A DNA stretch of 64,000 nucleotides from NCBI RefSeq assembly GCF_014205675.1, contig NZ_JACIIX010000002.1, forward strand, positions 203,970-267,969, in the 5' to 3' direction. How positions within the stretch are numbered: the stretch's first letter is position 1; every line of letters starts with the position of its first letter. The position numbers and the translations under genes were made by a program. The DNA is from Novispirillum itersonii (lineage in GTDB: Bacteria > Pseudomonadota > Alphaproteobacteria > Rhodospirillales > Rhodospirillaceae). Of the stretch, positions 25,372 through 32,819 are shown in pieces. The notes beneath the pieces were generated by a model. It made no database searches, was not told where the DNA came from, and saw only the letters and a program-made list of their open reading frames with translations.

Positions 25372-26298
25372 TTACGATCCGGCGAAAAGATCGACCCGGT
25401 CGGCACTGCCGCCCTGCGACTGGTCACCCAGCGCCCGCACATCAATCCGGTTGGAGGCAATGCCCTTGTCAATCAGATAGGTCCGGACCGCCAGCGCCCG
25501 GCTGAGCGAGGTACGCCGGGCTTTCGACGGATTGTCGCGGTCGCCGCTGGCATAGGCGAGAACCTGAACCGAGCCGCTGCTGCCCAGCTTGGCAAGGCTT
25601 GCGTCGAGGGCGGCGCGGGCATCAGCCGACAGATCCGTCTGGCTGCTGCTGAACGACAGGGTGGTCAGGGCGCTGCCGGACACGGCAGGGGCGGCAGGGC
25701 GGCTGACAGCGGCCGGAGCCGGGTCCGTCGCCGGGGCGGAAGCGGTCTGCTGCGGGGCGGGTTCGGCCGGAGCCGGGGTGGGGGGGCTTTCCGCGACAGG
25801 CGCGGGGGCCGGAGGCGGAGCGACCGCCGCCGGAGCCGAGGTGACCGGATCGCTGGCCGTCGGCGTGCTGCCGGTTTGCGTGCTGGCGGCTGGCGGCACC
25901 GGAACCAGTTCCGGCAGTTCCGTCAGTCCGGGGGGATGGGCCATGCCCGGCGGGGGTGTCAGGGTGACAACGCCATGGCCTTTCGGCGGCATCAGGCCGG
26001 GGTTAACCAGCATGCGGCTGTGGATGCCCCGGTTGGGGTCAGGCTGAAGCAGCATCCCGCGGGAGCCGGTGGCCGACGGGCTGGCGGCGGGTTGCCCCGG
26101 ACGACCGAGCAGCAGGTCCGGCAGATTGCTGCCGCCGCCAAGGTCTTCCAGCGCGCCCATGTCGACCATCACCCCGGACGTGTCAGCGCTGTTATAGGCC
26201 CCGCGTGCCTCCGCCCGGTGCGGAGAGGCAACCGAAAGAGCCAAGGCCAGAACCAGCACACTGCTGCCGCTGCTCATCAACCGGGATACGTGACGCAC
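25372..26298 (-). CDS. Secreted Pro/Ala-rich protein with C-terminal OmpA domain
   Basis: 308-residue periplasmic protein. It has a signal peptide (to about AEARG), a low-complexity middle rich in Pro, Ala and Thr (about 115-210), and a C-terminal OmpA-type domain (SFSSSQTDLSADARAALDA, VLAYASGDRDNPSKARRTSLSRALAVRTYL, RIDVRALGDQ). The long linker would let the domain reach peptidoglycan from another surface. It is the first gene of the three-gene module with the MotA- and MotB-like genes, same strand and 63 bases apart. Its role is unknown. Confidence 0.75.
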   Translation of the reverse strand: MRHVSRLMSSGSSVLVLALALSVASPHRAEARGAYNSADTSGVMVDMGALEDLGGGSNLPDLLLGRPGQPAASPSATGSRGMLLQPDPNRGIHSRMLVNPGLMPPKGHGVVTLTPPPGMAHPPGLTELPELVPVPPAASTQTGSTPTASDPVTSAPAAVAPPPAPAPVAESPPTPAPAEPAPQQTASAPATDPAPAAVSRPAAPAVSGSALTTLSFSSSQTDLSADARAALDASLAKLGSSGSVQVLAYASGDRDNPSKARRTSLSRALAVRTYLIDKGIASNRIDVRALGDQSQGGSADRVDLFAGS

Positions 26299-26476
26299 GA
26301 GGCGGTCTCCCCTACTGCCCAGAAACCACAGAAAGAATCAAAAGGTTGTGCGACGGCGGAAACGTGCCGCGTCCACCGGTGAGGCAGACATACAACCGCC
26401 GACACTATACCATTCCCCGCCCGGTCAGCAAGCTGCATGGGATTGATCCGGGGGCAGAGGGCGGGGGGATGGCGCG

Positions 26477-26509
26477 AAAAACCCGGCAGGATGGATCCGG
26501 CCGGGTTTT
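26477..26509 (-). terminator. Terminator downstream of suhB
   Basis: AAAACCCGGC pairs with GCCGGGTTTT around a 12-base loop. A run of A on one side and T on the other lets it work on either strand. It lies 25 bases past the suhB stop. Confidence 0.75.
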
Positions 26510-26533
26510 CGGGGTCTGTGCCGATCCGGGGGA

Positions 26534-27385
26534 TCAGCCTTCGGTACCGGAAGTGTCGGCTTTTGCCGCCTCAACCTTCGCGGCTTCGGGCTTGCGGTCC
26601 TTCAGCAGGGCCAGCAGGCCGTAGTGCAGCGGCTCGTTGGAGGCCAGCAGCGCCCCGGAGGCGACCGGATCGGCAATTTTGGCGTCAAGGGTGGACACAT
26701 ACCCGCCGGCTTCGCGCACCATCAGCACCCCGGCGGCGACGTCCCAGGCGTTCAGGTGGGTTTCCCAGTAGGCGTCATAGCGCCCGGCGGCGGTCCAGGC
26801 CAGGTCGAGGGCAGCCGCGCCCATGCGGCGGACCCCGGCGGTGGAGGCCATCACCTTCTGGAGCTGACGCAGGAACGCCGGATGCTCGCCACGGCCCTTG
26901 TGCGGAATGCCGGTGGCGACGACGCATTCGTCGATCTTGCGGCGGCCGGAGACGCGCATGCGGCGGTCGTTCCAGAAGGCGCCGCCGCCCTTTTCGGCGG
27001 TGAACAGATCATTGGTGATGGGATTGAAGATAATCCCGGCGACCATCTCTCCGGCCCGCTCCAGCCCGATGGAAATGGCGAAATGCGGAATGCCGTGCAG
27101 GAAGTTGGTGGTGCCGTCCAGCGGATCAATGATCCAGCGGTGTTCGGTGTCGCTGCCTTCGATCACGCCGCCTTCTTCCAGCAGAAAGCTGAAGCCGGGG
27201 CGGGCCTTTTCCAGTTCGCGGCGCAGGATCTTTTCAGCGCGCAGGTCGGCGGCGCTGACGAAATCACCGATGCTCTTCACGGAAACCTGAAGCTGTTCCA
27301 GTTCGCCGAAGTCACGGATCAGGCCCTTGGCGGCCTTCTCAGCGGCCATGACCATAACATTAAGGGTGGGAGAGCGCAGAGCCAT
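26534..27385 (-). CDS. suhB: Inositol monophosphatase family protein (SuhB-like)
   Basis: Mg-dependent phosphatase of about 283 residues, cytosolic. Metal-binding motifs are in order: LLEEGG (Glu pair), IDPLDGTTNFLHG (the family's main signature) and AWDVAAGVLMVREAGG near the C-terminus. In E. coli SuhB also binds the rRNA antitermination complex; whether that applies here is unknown. The ATG at 27385 is preferred over one seven codons upstream because it begins the family N-terminus MALRSPTLNVM. It is downstream of efp with 169 bases between, including a stem that may end efp transcripts. Confidence 0.93.
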   Translation of the reverse strand: MALRSPTLNVMVMAAEKAAKGLIRDFGELEQLQVSVKSIGDFVSAADLRAEKILRRELEKARPGFSFLLEEGGVIEGSDTEHRWIIDPLDGTTNFLHGIPHFAISIGLERAGEMVAGIIFNPITNDLFTAEKGGGAFWNDRRMRVSGRRKIDECVVATGIPHKGRGEHPAFLRQLQKVMASTAGVRRMGAAALDLAWTAAGRYDAYWETHLNAWDVAAGVLMVREAGGYVSTLDAKIADPVASGALLASNEPLHYGLLALLKDRKPEAAKVEAAKADTSGTEG

Positions 27386-27497
27386 AGCCGCACAACGTCC
27401 TTGCACAAGAGAGATTCACGATGGAGACCCGCAGGTGCCGGGGCACCGGAGAACGATGGCGGCCAGTATGCCGCATCAGGCCGGGGTCTGAAACAGG

Positions 27498-27533
27498 AAG
27501 GCGAGCAGTCCTGCCATGCGGAATGCTCGCCTT
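27498..27533 (-). terminator. Possible terminator of efp
   Basis: A perfect 10-base inverted repeat, AAGGCGAGCA / TGCTCGCCTT, with a 16-base loop lies 21 bases after the efp stop. The T-tract on the minus strand is poor. Confidence 0.5.
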
Positions 27534-27554
27534 TCAAAACAGCGGTAAGAGCGA

Positions 27555-28121
27555 TCAGCCCTTGAAACGTTCGACGTAGGCGCACTCTTCGGTGTTGACC
27601 ACGATCTTGGTGCCGGCATCGATGTGCGGCGGGATCATGACGCGCATGCCGTTGTCCAGCATCCCCGGCTTGTAGGAGGAGGACGCGGTCTGCCCCTTCA
27701 CCACCGGTTCGCATTCAGTCACGGTCAGCACGACGGTGGTCGGCAGCTTCACCGAAACCGGCTTGCCTTCGATCAGGTCGATCACCACTTCCATGCCGTC
27801 CTGCAGGAAGCCGCCCTTTTCACCGACGAGTTCAACGTTCAGCGGGAACTGGTCGAAGGTTTCCTTGTCCATGAAGTTGAAGCCCGACTCGTCCTGGAAC
27901 AGGTAGGTGCAGTCGATCTGACGCACATCCAGCTTTTCCACGGTGTCGGCGGTGCGCCAGCGGGCGTTGGACTTGTTGCCGGTATCAACGTCGCGGATTT
28001 CAACGGTGATGAAGGCGCCGCCCTTGCCCGGCTGCACGATCTGGGTCTTCAGGACGCTCCAGCTCCGGCCTTCGTGCTCGATGACCATGCCGGGACGGAT
28101 CAGGTTGGCGTTAATCTTCAT
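27555..28121 (-). CDS. efp: Translation elongation factor P
   Basis: 188-residue factor that rescues ribosomes stalled on polyproline. The KOW-like first domain, two OB domains and the C-terminal signature (MIPPHIDAGTKIVVNTEE) are complete. Lys33, in QPGKGGAF, is the tip residue that EpmA beta-lysylates, and the modifying enzyme gene epmA lies next door in the opposite direction. This gives a self-consistent EF-P modification locus; the lysine aminomutase EpmB is not in the window. Confidence 0.97.
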   Translation of the reverse strand: MKINANLIRPGMVIEHEGRSWSVLKTQIVQPGKGGAFITVEIRDVDTGNKSNARWRTADTVEKLDVRQIDCTYLFQDESGFNFMDKETFDQFPLNVELVGEKGGFLQDGMEVVIDLIEGKPVSVKLPTTVVLTVTECEPVVKGQTASSSYKPGMLDNGMRVMIPPHIDAGTKIVVNTEECAYVERFKG

Positions 28122-28163
28122 GGCGTCGTTACTTCTGGAAATGTTCGGGGAATTCTGGCGCGC

Positions 28164-28192
28164 TTCTTAACAGGTCGTTGGCAGCTTGGCAA
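28164..28192 (-). promoter_or_regulatory. Possible promoter of efp
   Basis: On the minus strand TTGCCA (28192-28187) and TAAGAA (28169-28164) have a 17-base spacer, 42 bases ahead of the efp ATG. The -10 box is only a partial match. Confidence 0.4.
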
Positions 28193-28224
28193 CAGCATGT
28201 CTGGGCCGGTATAAACGGCGTATT

Positions 28225-29268
28225 ATGACTGACTCCCGCGATACCGCCCCGTCTGCCGCCGCGTCCCTGCCCTCCACCCGCCGCTGGTGGAGCCGGGATG
28301 AATTGATCCGTAAACGTCCGTTCCTGCTGGAGCGGCAGCGCATTGTCGCGGAAATCCGCGCCTTTTTCACCCGGCAGGGCCTGCTGGAGGTGGAGACGCC
28401 GGTGTTGCAGCTGTCGCCGGGGCTGGAACCGCATCTGCGGGCTTTTTCCACCACGCTGGAAGAGCCGTTCGCCAGCCGCGACCGCACCGTTTTCCTGCAC
28501 ACCAGTCCTGAATTCGCCATGAAGAAACTTCTGGCAGGGGGACTCGGCCCGATGTTTCAGATGGCGCGGGTGTTCCGCAACGGCGAACGCTCGGAGCGGC
28601 ATCACCCGGAGTTCACCATGCTGGAATGGTACCGGCCGGGCGCAACCTACCGCGACCTGATGGATGACTGCGACGGCCTGTTTGCCGCCGTCGGCCTCTC
28701 CGGCCCGTGTGAGCGCCTGACCGTGCAGGATGCCTTTCTGCGCTATGCCGGGATTGATGTGCTGGGCACCGTTGATGACCCGTATTCTCCGGCCCCGGAT
28801 CCGACCCGCCTGAAGGCAGAGGCGGCCCGGATTGGCATCTATACCGGCGGGAACGACAGCTGGGATGATGCCTTCTTCCATATCTTTCTGGAAAAGATTG
28901 AGCCGCGTCTGGGCGAGGAACGCCCGGTGATCCTGCACGACTGGCCCGCCTCGATGGCGGCGCTGTCGCGGCGGTCAGCGGAGGATGTGCGGGTCTGCGA
29001 ACGCTTCGAGATCTATCTGCGTGGGGTTGAACTGGCCAATGCCTTCGGCGAACTGACTGATCCGGTGGAGCAGCGGCGGCGCTTTGAACACGACATGGAT
29101 CTGAAGGAGCGCCTCTACGGTCTCCGCTATCCGATTGACGACAGTTTCATCGAGGCTGTGGGCCAGTTGCCGGACTGTGCCGGGATTGCGCTGGGGGTTG
29201 ACCGGCTGGTGATGGCGGTGACCGGTGCCACCCGCATTGAAGATGTGCTGTGGGCGGAAGTGGACTGA
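28225..29268 (+). CDS. epmA: EF-P lysine aminoacylase EpmA (GenX/PoxA)
   Basis: Class II lysyl-tRNA-synthetase-like enzyme of about 347 residues that attaches (R)-beta-lysine to EF-P. It has only the catalytic core and no anticodon-binding domain, as expected for EpmA. Class II motif 2 is FRNGERSERHHPEFTMLEWYRPG, and motif 3 is GIALGVDRLVMAVTGA near the C-terminus. The start is the ATG at 28225 (MTDSRDT); an upstream frame from 28186 adds 13 residues without support. It is divergent from efp across about 100 bases, tying enzyme and substrate together. Confidence 0.94.
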   Translation: MTDSRDTAPSAAASLPSTRRWWSRDELIRKRPFLLERQRIVAEIRAFFTRQGLLEVETPVLQLSPGLEPHLRAFSTTLEEPFASRDRTVFLHTSPEFAMKKLLAGGLGPMFQMARVFRNGERSERHHPEFTMLEWYRPGATYRDLMDDCDGLFAAVGLSGPCERLTVQDAFLRYAGIDVLGTVDDPYSPAPDPTRLKAEAARIGIYTGGNDSWDDAFFHIFLEKIEPRLGEERPVILHDWPASMAALSRRSAEDVRVCERFEIYLRGVELANAFGELTDPVEQRRRFEHDMDLKERLYGLRYPIDDSFIEAVGQLPDCAGIALGVDRLVMAVTGATRIEDVLWAEVD

Positions 29269-29333
29269 CCGCTGCGGAGGTGGCTTTCCTGATGCCGGTC
29301 TGGTCCCGGTCGCGTGATCGGGCAAGGCCGATG

Positions 29334-30491
29334 TCAGCCGGGCGGAAGCAGGGGCTCATAGCGCCGGTCAGTGAGGGCGCGCAGGAACGCCACCAGTGCA
29401 TCCACCCGTTTGTCATCCAGTGCCGGGCCGGATTCCAGTTCTTTGCGGGAAACGGTGGCGGGGAATTCCGGCGGGCCGAACGGTTTTCCGGTTTCCGGGT
29501 TGATCTTCCGCTGCGGGTTGCGGGTGTTGAAGGTGTTGTAGAACAGAATCACCGTCCGCAGATCCCGGAAGGCCCCGTTGTGCATATAGGGGGCGGTGAC
29601 GGCGACATTGCGCAGGGTCGGCACCTTGACTTTGCCGGTCTGCGCCGCCGCGTCGGCAAGCTGCGGATGGTCGGCCAGTCCGCGGTCGGCCTCTTTCTTC
29701 TTATAGCCGAACAGGGTCCGGGCCTGCGGATCGGCAGGCACGCCGATGTTGTGGTACTGGTAATTGCTGAAGGTTTCCTCCGCCATACCCCCCTGCGGTT
29801 GCAGCTGGTGGCACTGGCGGCAGTTGGTGAACTGATTGGAGAAGAACAGGGTGCGGCCCAGTTCCTCCTGCGGGGTCAGGGTCAGTTCTCCGCGCAGGGC
29901 CCGGTCATAGCGGGAATCAAAGGCGGAAAACTCCTGCGTCCGCTCATAGGCCGCCAGCGCCCGGGTCATGGCGGCATAGGCCCCGTCGGCGGTGTCCAGC
30001 GTGCCGGGGCCGTACAGGGCCGGGAAGGCCGCCACATAGGCCGGGTTTTCCCGTAACCGGTCGCGGACGGCGGCTTTGTCCGGCATCCCCATTTCTTTGG
30101 GGTTCAACGGCGGCCCGCCTGCCTGATCTTCCAGCGTGGCGGCCCGGCCATCGTGGAACTGACCGCCGGAATAAACTCCCCCGGCGGACCGGCTGAACGG
30201 CGGGCTGAACCGGGCGTAGGCGGCGGTCGGGGTGTTGCGGTTGCCAAAGGATTTTCCATCATCCCCCAGTGATAACTTTCCGACGGCGGCGGTGGGGCGC
30301 GGGTCGGTGAACGCGGCGGCGGGGTCGTGGCAGGTGGCGCAGGCCTGAGTGCGGTTCTTCGACAGGGCGGTATCAAAGAACAGGGCCTCGCCGAGCGCCT
30401 CCGGTGTCGCGTAATCCGCTGCCCGGGCGATGGGGGACAGCGCGAACAGGGCGGTCAGGGCGGCGGCAGAGAAACAGGGCAGGGCGCGCAT
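29334..30491 (-). CDS. Dihaem cytochrome c peroxidase (MauG/CcpA family)
   Basis: Periplasmic protein of about 385 residues. A signal peptide (MRALPCFSAAALTALFALSPIARA) is followed by two haem c sites, CATCH near residue 51 and CRQCH near residue 220. Other family segments are GLADHPQL and PTLRNVAVTAPYMHNG, where the Met/His may serve as the distal ligand. It reduces hydrogen peroxide with electrons from a small cytochrome, or acts like MauG on a protein partner. The ATG at 30491 has GGGAG upstream. No mau or cytochrome genes are adjacent. It is likely its own transcription unit. Confidence 0.9.
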   Translation of the reverse strand: MRALPCFSAAALTALFALSPIARAADYATPEALGEALFFDTALSKNRTQACATCHDPAAAFTDPRPTAAVGKLSLGDDGKSFGNRNTPTAAYARFSPPFSRSAGGVYSGGQFHDGRAATLEDQAGGPPLNPKEMGMPDKAAVRDRLRENPAYVAAFPALYGPGTLDTADGAYAAMTRALAAYERTQEFSAFDSRYDRALRGELTLTPQEELGRTLFFSNQFTNCRQCHQLQPQGGMAEETFSNYQYHNIGVPADPQARTLFGYKKKEADRGLADHPQLADAAAQTGKVKVPTLRNVAVTAPYMHNGAFRDLRTVILFYNTFNTRNPQRKINPETGKPFGPPEFPATVSRKELESGPALDDKRVDALVAFLRALTDRRYEPLLPPG

Positions 30492-30578
30492 GGTCAGATC
30501 TCCCGGACAGGGTGGGCCTACCTTACCCGGTCTCGGATAGTCCTTCAATAATTATGGAAATGCGACGCAGTCGCGCAG

Positions 30579-31697
30579 TCAGCCTGCCCGTGTCAGGCGC
30601 AGCCATGCCGGAGGGCGGGTTGCCGTCTGCTGTTGCAGGGCCTCGGCATCGGCGCTGAACTCATCCGGAGCCAGACGGGCGGCCAGCGCCATCAGGGGAA
30701 TCGCCCCCCGGCGGTCCCATTGCCCTTGGAACCCTTTGACCCCGGCGGCGGCCCGTTCCCGGTCAAACGGCACGGTGGTGGCGGCAAATTCTTCATGCGT
30801 CCGCTCCCCGCGAACATAGGGCAGAAGCCAGTGCAGGGCCATCCGCAGGCTGCCACTGCTGGGTTGGGTCCGGTTGAGCCAGATGTCTCCATGGGCCCGG
30901 GATGACAGGCAGGCCATGCACAGGGGATGCAGGGCATAGACGACATAATGCAGGGCGTCGCGCTGCCGGAAGTCGATCACTTCGCCATCCGCCGCAATCG
31001 CCCGGGCCAGATGCCGGTCCCGTAATGCGGGCAGGGCGGCGATCCGCTCCCGGCTGCCGGTGCCATAAGCGGCCAGCGTTGCCAGCTTCAGGCGATGGGC
31101 GTTCCAGTTGTTGCGGTCGCTGTCGCGGAGGGGGCGCTGGGTGCTGTCCTGCTGGGCCTGTCGGTAACCATCGGCAATCCGTGCCAGAAACTCTGAGAAC
31201 TGCGGCAGCGGATGAAGTGGGCGGATCAGGTCCGCCGCCAGCATCAGGTCATCCAGACCTTCCTCATCAATCGGGTTGAAGCTGGGCTGATACACCTCGG
31301 CCCAGCTTTCCAGCAGGGCCACCGTCGCCTGAAGGTGATGACCGTTGCCGCCGATGGCGGCCGCCAGCCCCAGCGTCAGGGCGGCGGACCACTGCGTTTT
31401 CGCCTGAACGCCTGCGTCATAGGCCGGTTGTCCGGCATAGCCATGTTCGGTATGGACGAGCCGGGAAGGGGCCGGAGGGATTTGGGCCAGCCGGTCGGCC
31501 TGCGTCAGCACGGAGCGGGCGTCTGCTGTGGACAGGCCACGCAGAGCCCGCGTTGCGTCAGGGGACAACAGGGAAAAAGGCAGGTCGCCGGGAGCGGCAG
31601 GGGATTCCGGGCGGCACCCGGCCAGAGCCGTGGCGGCGGCAAGCCCCAGCAGGAGCCTGCGCCGGGTCAGGCCCGGAGCAGAGAGGTTACAGGGCAT
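30579..31697 (-). CDS. Alginate lyase-like exported lipoprotein
   Basis: 372-residue protein. The N-terminus has twin arginines (TRRRLLLGLAAATALAGC), a lipobox ending in Cys28, so it is probably a Tat-exported lipoprotein. The rest fits an alpha/alpha-toroid like the PF05426 alginate lyase fold: LTLGLAAAIGG, ESWAEVYQPSFNPID, RDSDRNNWNAHRLKLATLAAYG (family Asn-Asn-Trp-Asn core) and YALHPLCMACLSSRAHGDIWL. Enzyme activity and substrate are uncertain. Its start overlaps the end of the DUF523/DUF1722 gene by 11 bases, so the two are co-translated. Confidence 0.6.
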   Translation of the reverse strand: MPCNLSAPGLTRRRLLLGLAAATALAGCRPESPAAPGDLPFSLLSPDATRALRGLSTADARSVLTQADRLAQIPPAPSRLVHTEHGYAGQPAYDAGVQAKTQWSAALTLGLAAAIGGNGHHLQATVALLESWAEVYQPSFNPIDEEGLDDLMLAADLIRPLHPLPQFSEFLARIADGYRQAQQDSTQRPLRDSDRNNWNAHRLKLATLAAYGTGSRERIAALPALRDRHLARAIAADGEVIDFRQRDALHYVVYALHPLCMACLSSRAHGDIWLNRTQPSSGSLRMALHWLLPYVRGERTHEEFAATTVPFDRERAAAGVKGFQGQWDRRGAIPLMALAARLAPDEFSADAEALQQQTATRPPAWLRLTRAG

Positions 31698-32685
31698 TCC
31701 GCAGCATCAGTTCCCGCGGGTGCGGGGACAGAAAGGTCTGGTCCGCCAGATAACTGACATTGAACTTGCGGACGTAATGCCGGATCAGGGTCAGCGGCAC
31801 CAGCAACGGCACCAGTCCGTTCCGGTATTCGGTGATGGTGTCGGCCAGCTCCTGCCGGTCCGCGCTGTCGAGGTCGCGCCGGAAATATCCGGCCATGTGG
31901 TTCAGCACATTGGTCATCCGGCCCGGTGTCGCCAGCTTGGTCAGGGCGGCCATGTACTGGCTGCGGTAGCTGGCGGCAAGGGCGGTGCGGTCCTGCCCCT
32001 TGGCGGTGGCGACCAGCTGGCCGAGGGCGCGGTAGGCCTCCGGGCTGTGGGCCATCAGCGCCAGTTTTTCCCGGCTGTGGAAGGCGACCAGATCGCCGGT
32101 CCGCCAGTCAGCGCGGAACAGGTCCGTCACCCGGCGATAGGCGAACAGCCGTTCCACGAAGTTTTCCCGCAGCCGGGGATCATTCAGGCGGCCATCCTCT
32201 TCCATCGGCAGGTCCGGGAACGCGGCACGGATTCCGGCGGCAAACAGCCCGGATCCGGTCCGTTCCGGCGGGTGGCCGGGGCGGGGGTCGTAAATCCGCA
32301 CCCGGAACAGGCCACAGCTGGGGCTGTCTTTCTTGAAGACGTAGCCACAGAGATCTTCCCCGGCAAGCAGGTGGGCGGTGCTGTCGGCAAAGGCGGTCAT
32401 CGCCCCGGTGTGGTCGGTGGCGGTGCGGGTGCCCAGCAGGCGGATGGCGCCATCGTGCCGTTCCAGATGGATGGTTTCCCGGGGCGTTCCCAGGCCGATC
32501 CCCATCTCCGGGCAGACCGGAACGTAGCGGACATGCGGGCCGAGGCGGTCACAGAGGAAGCTGTCCCGCTTGTGGCCCCGGTCCCAGCGGACGTTCTGCC
32601 CGAGCAGGCAGGAAGACACTCCGACGGCCAGCGGGTGGGGGGCTTCAGGGGGCAGGGCGGCCATGGCGGGATCATTTGCAGTCAT
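31687..32685 (-). CDS. DUF523-DUF1722 fusion protein
   Basis: 332-residue protein with two domains. The N-terminal DUF523 (about 18-165) has VGVSSCLLGQNVRWDRGHK, CPEMGIGLGTPRE and the Cys pair region FKKDSPSCGLFRV. The C-terminal DUF1722/YbgA domain (185-330) has FHSREKLALMAHSP and LNHMAGYFRR. The conserved cysteines suggest a metal or Fe-S site. Relatives such as E. coli YbgA sit beside photolyase genes; here no photolyase is near. It overlaps the alginate-lyase-like gene by 11 bases. The function is unknown. Confidence 0.85.
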   Translation of the reverse strand: MTANDPAMAALPPEAPHPLAVGVSSCLLGQNVRWDRGHKRDSFLCDRLGPHVRYVPVCPEMGIGLGTPRETIHLERHDGAIRLLGTRTATDHTGAMTAFADSTAHLLAGEDLCGYVFKKDSPSCGLFRVRIYDPRPGHPPERTGSGLFAAGIRAAFPDLPMEEDGRLNDPRLRENFVERLFAYRRVTDLFRADWRTGDLVAFHSREKLALMAHSPEAYRALGQLVATAKGQDRTALAASYRSQYMAALTKLATPGRMTNVLNHMAGYFRRDLDSADRQELADTITEYRNGLVPLLVPLTLIRHYVRKFNVSYLADQTFLSPHPRELMLRNAL

Positions 32686-32819
32686 CTTTATATCCGCACA
32701 GGGGAATATAGATAAAATTTCTATTTGTCAGACAAATTTACAATAAAAAGGCATGGCCGGAAAGGAAGCCCTGTGGCACTCTGCCTGTTGGGCAGACAAG
32801 GAAGAGCACGGGGATTTGT
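32686..32819. promoter_or_regulatory. AT-rich divergent promoter region with palindrome
   Basis: This 134-base region between DUF523/DUF1722 and the PleD-like gene is markedly AT-rich. It contains the palindrome ATTTGTC-A-GACAAAT at 32723-32737, an operator-like element. TTGTCA and TACAAT elements around 32726-32744 suggest promoter boxes, but their spacing is not consensus. Confidence 0.45.

Noticed and set aside
23021-26298. Zorya anti-phage system
   Set aside because: The MotA- and MotB-like proteins recall ZorA and ZorB, but the MotA-like protein lacks the very long ZorA tail, the MotB-like protein has a long coiled coil instead, and no ZorC/D/E or nuclease-helicase gene is present.
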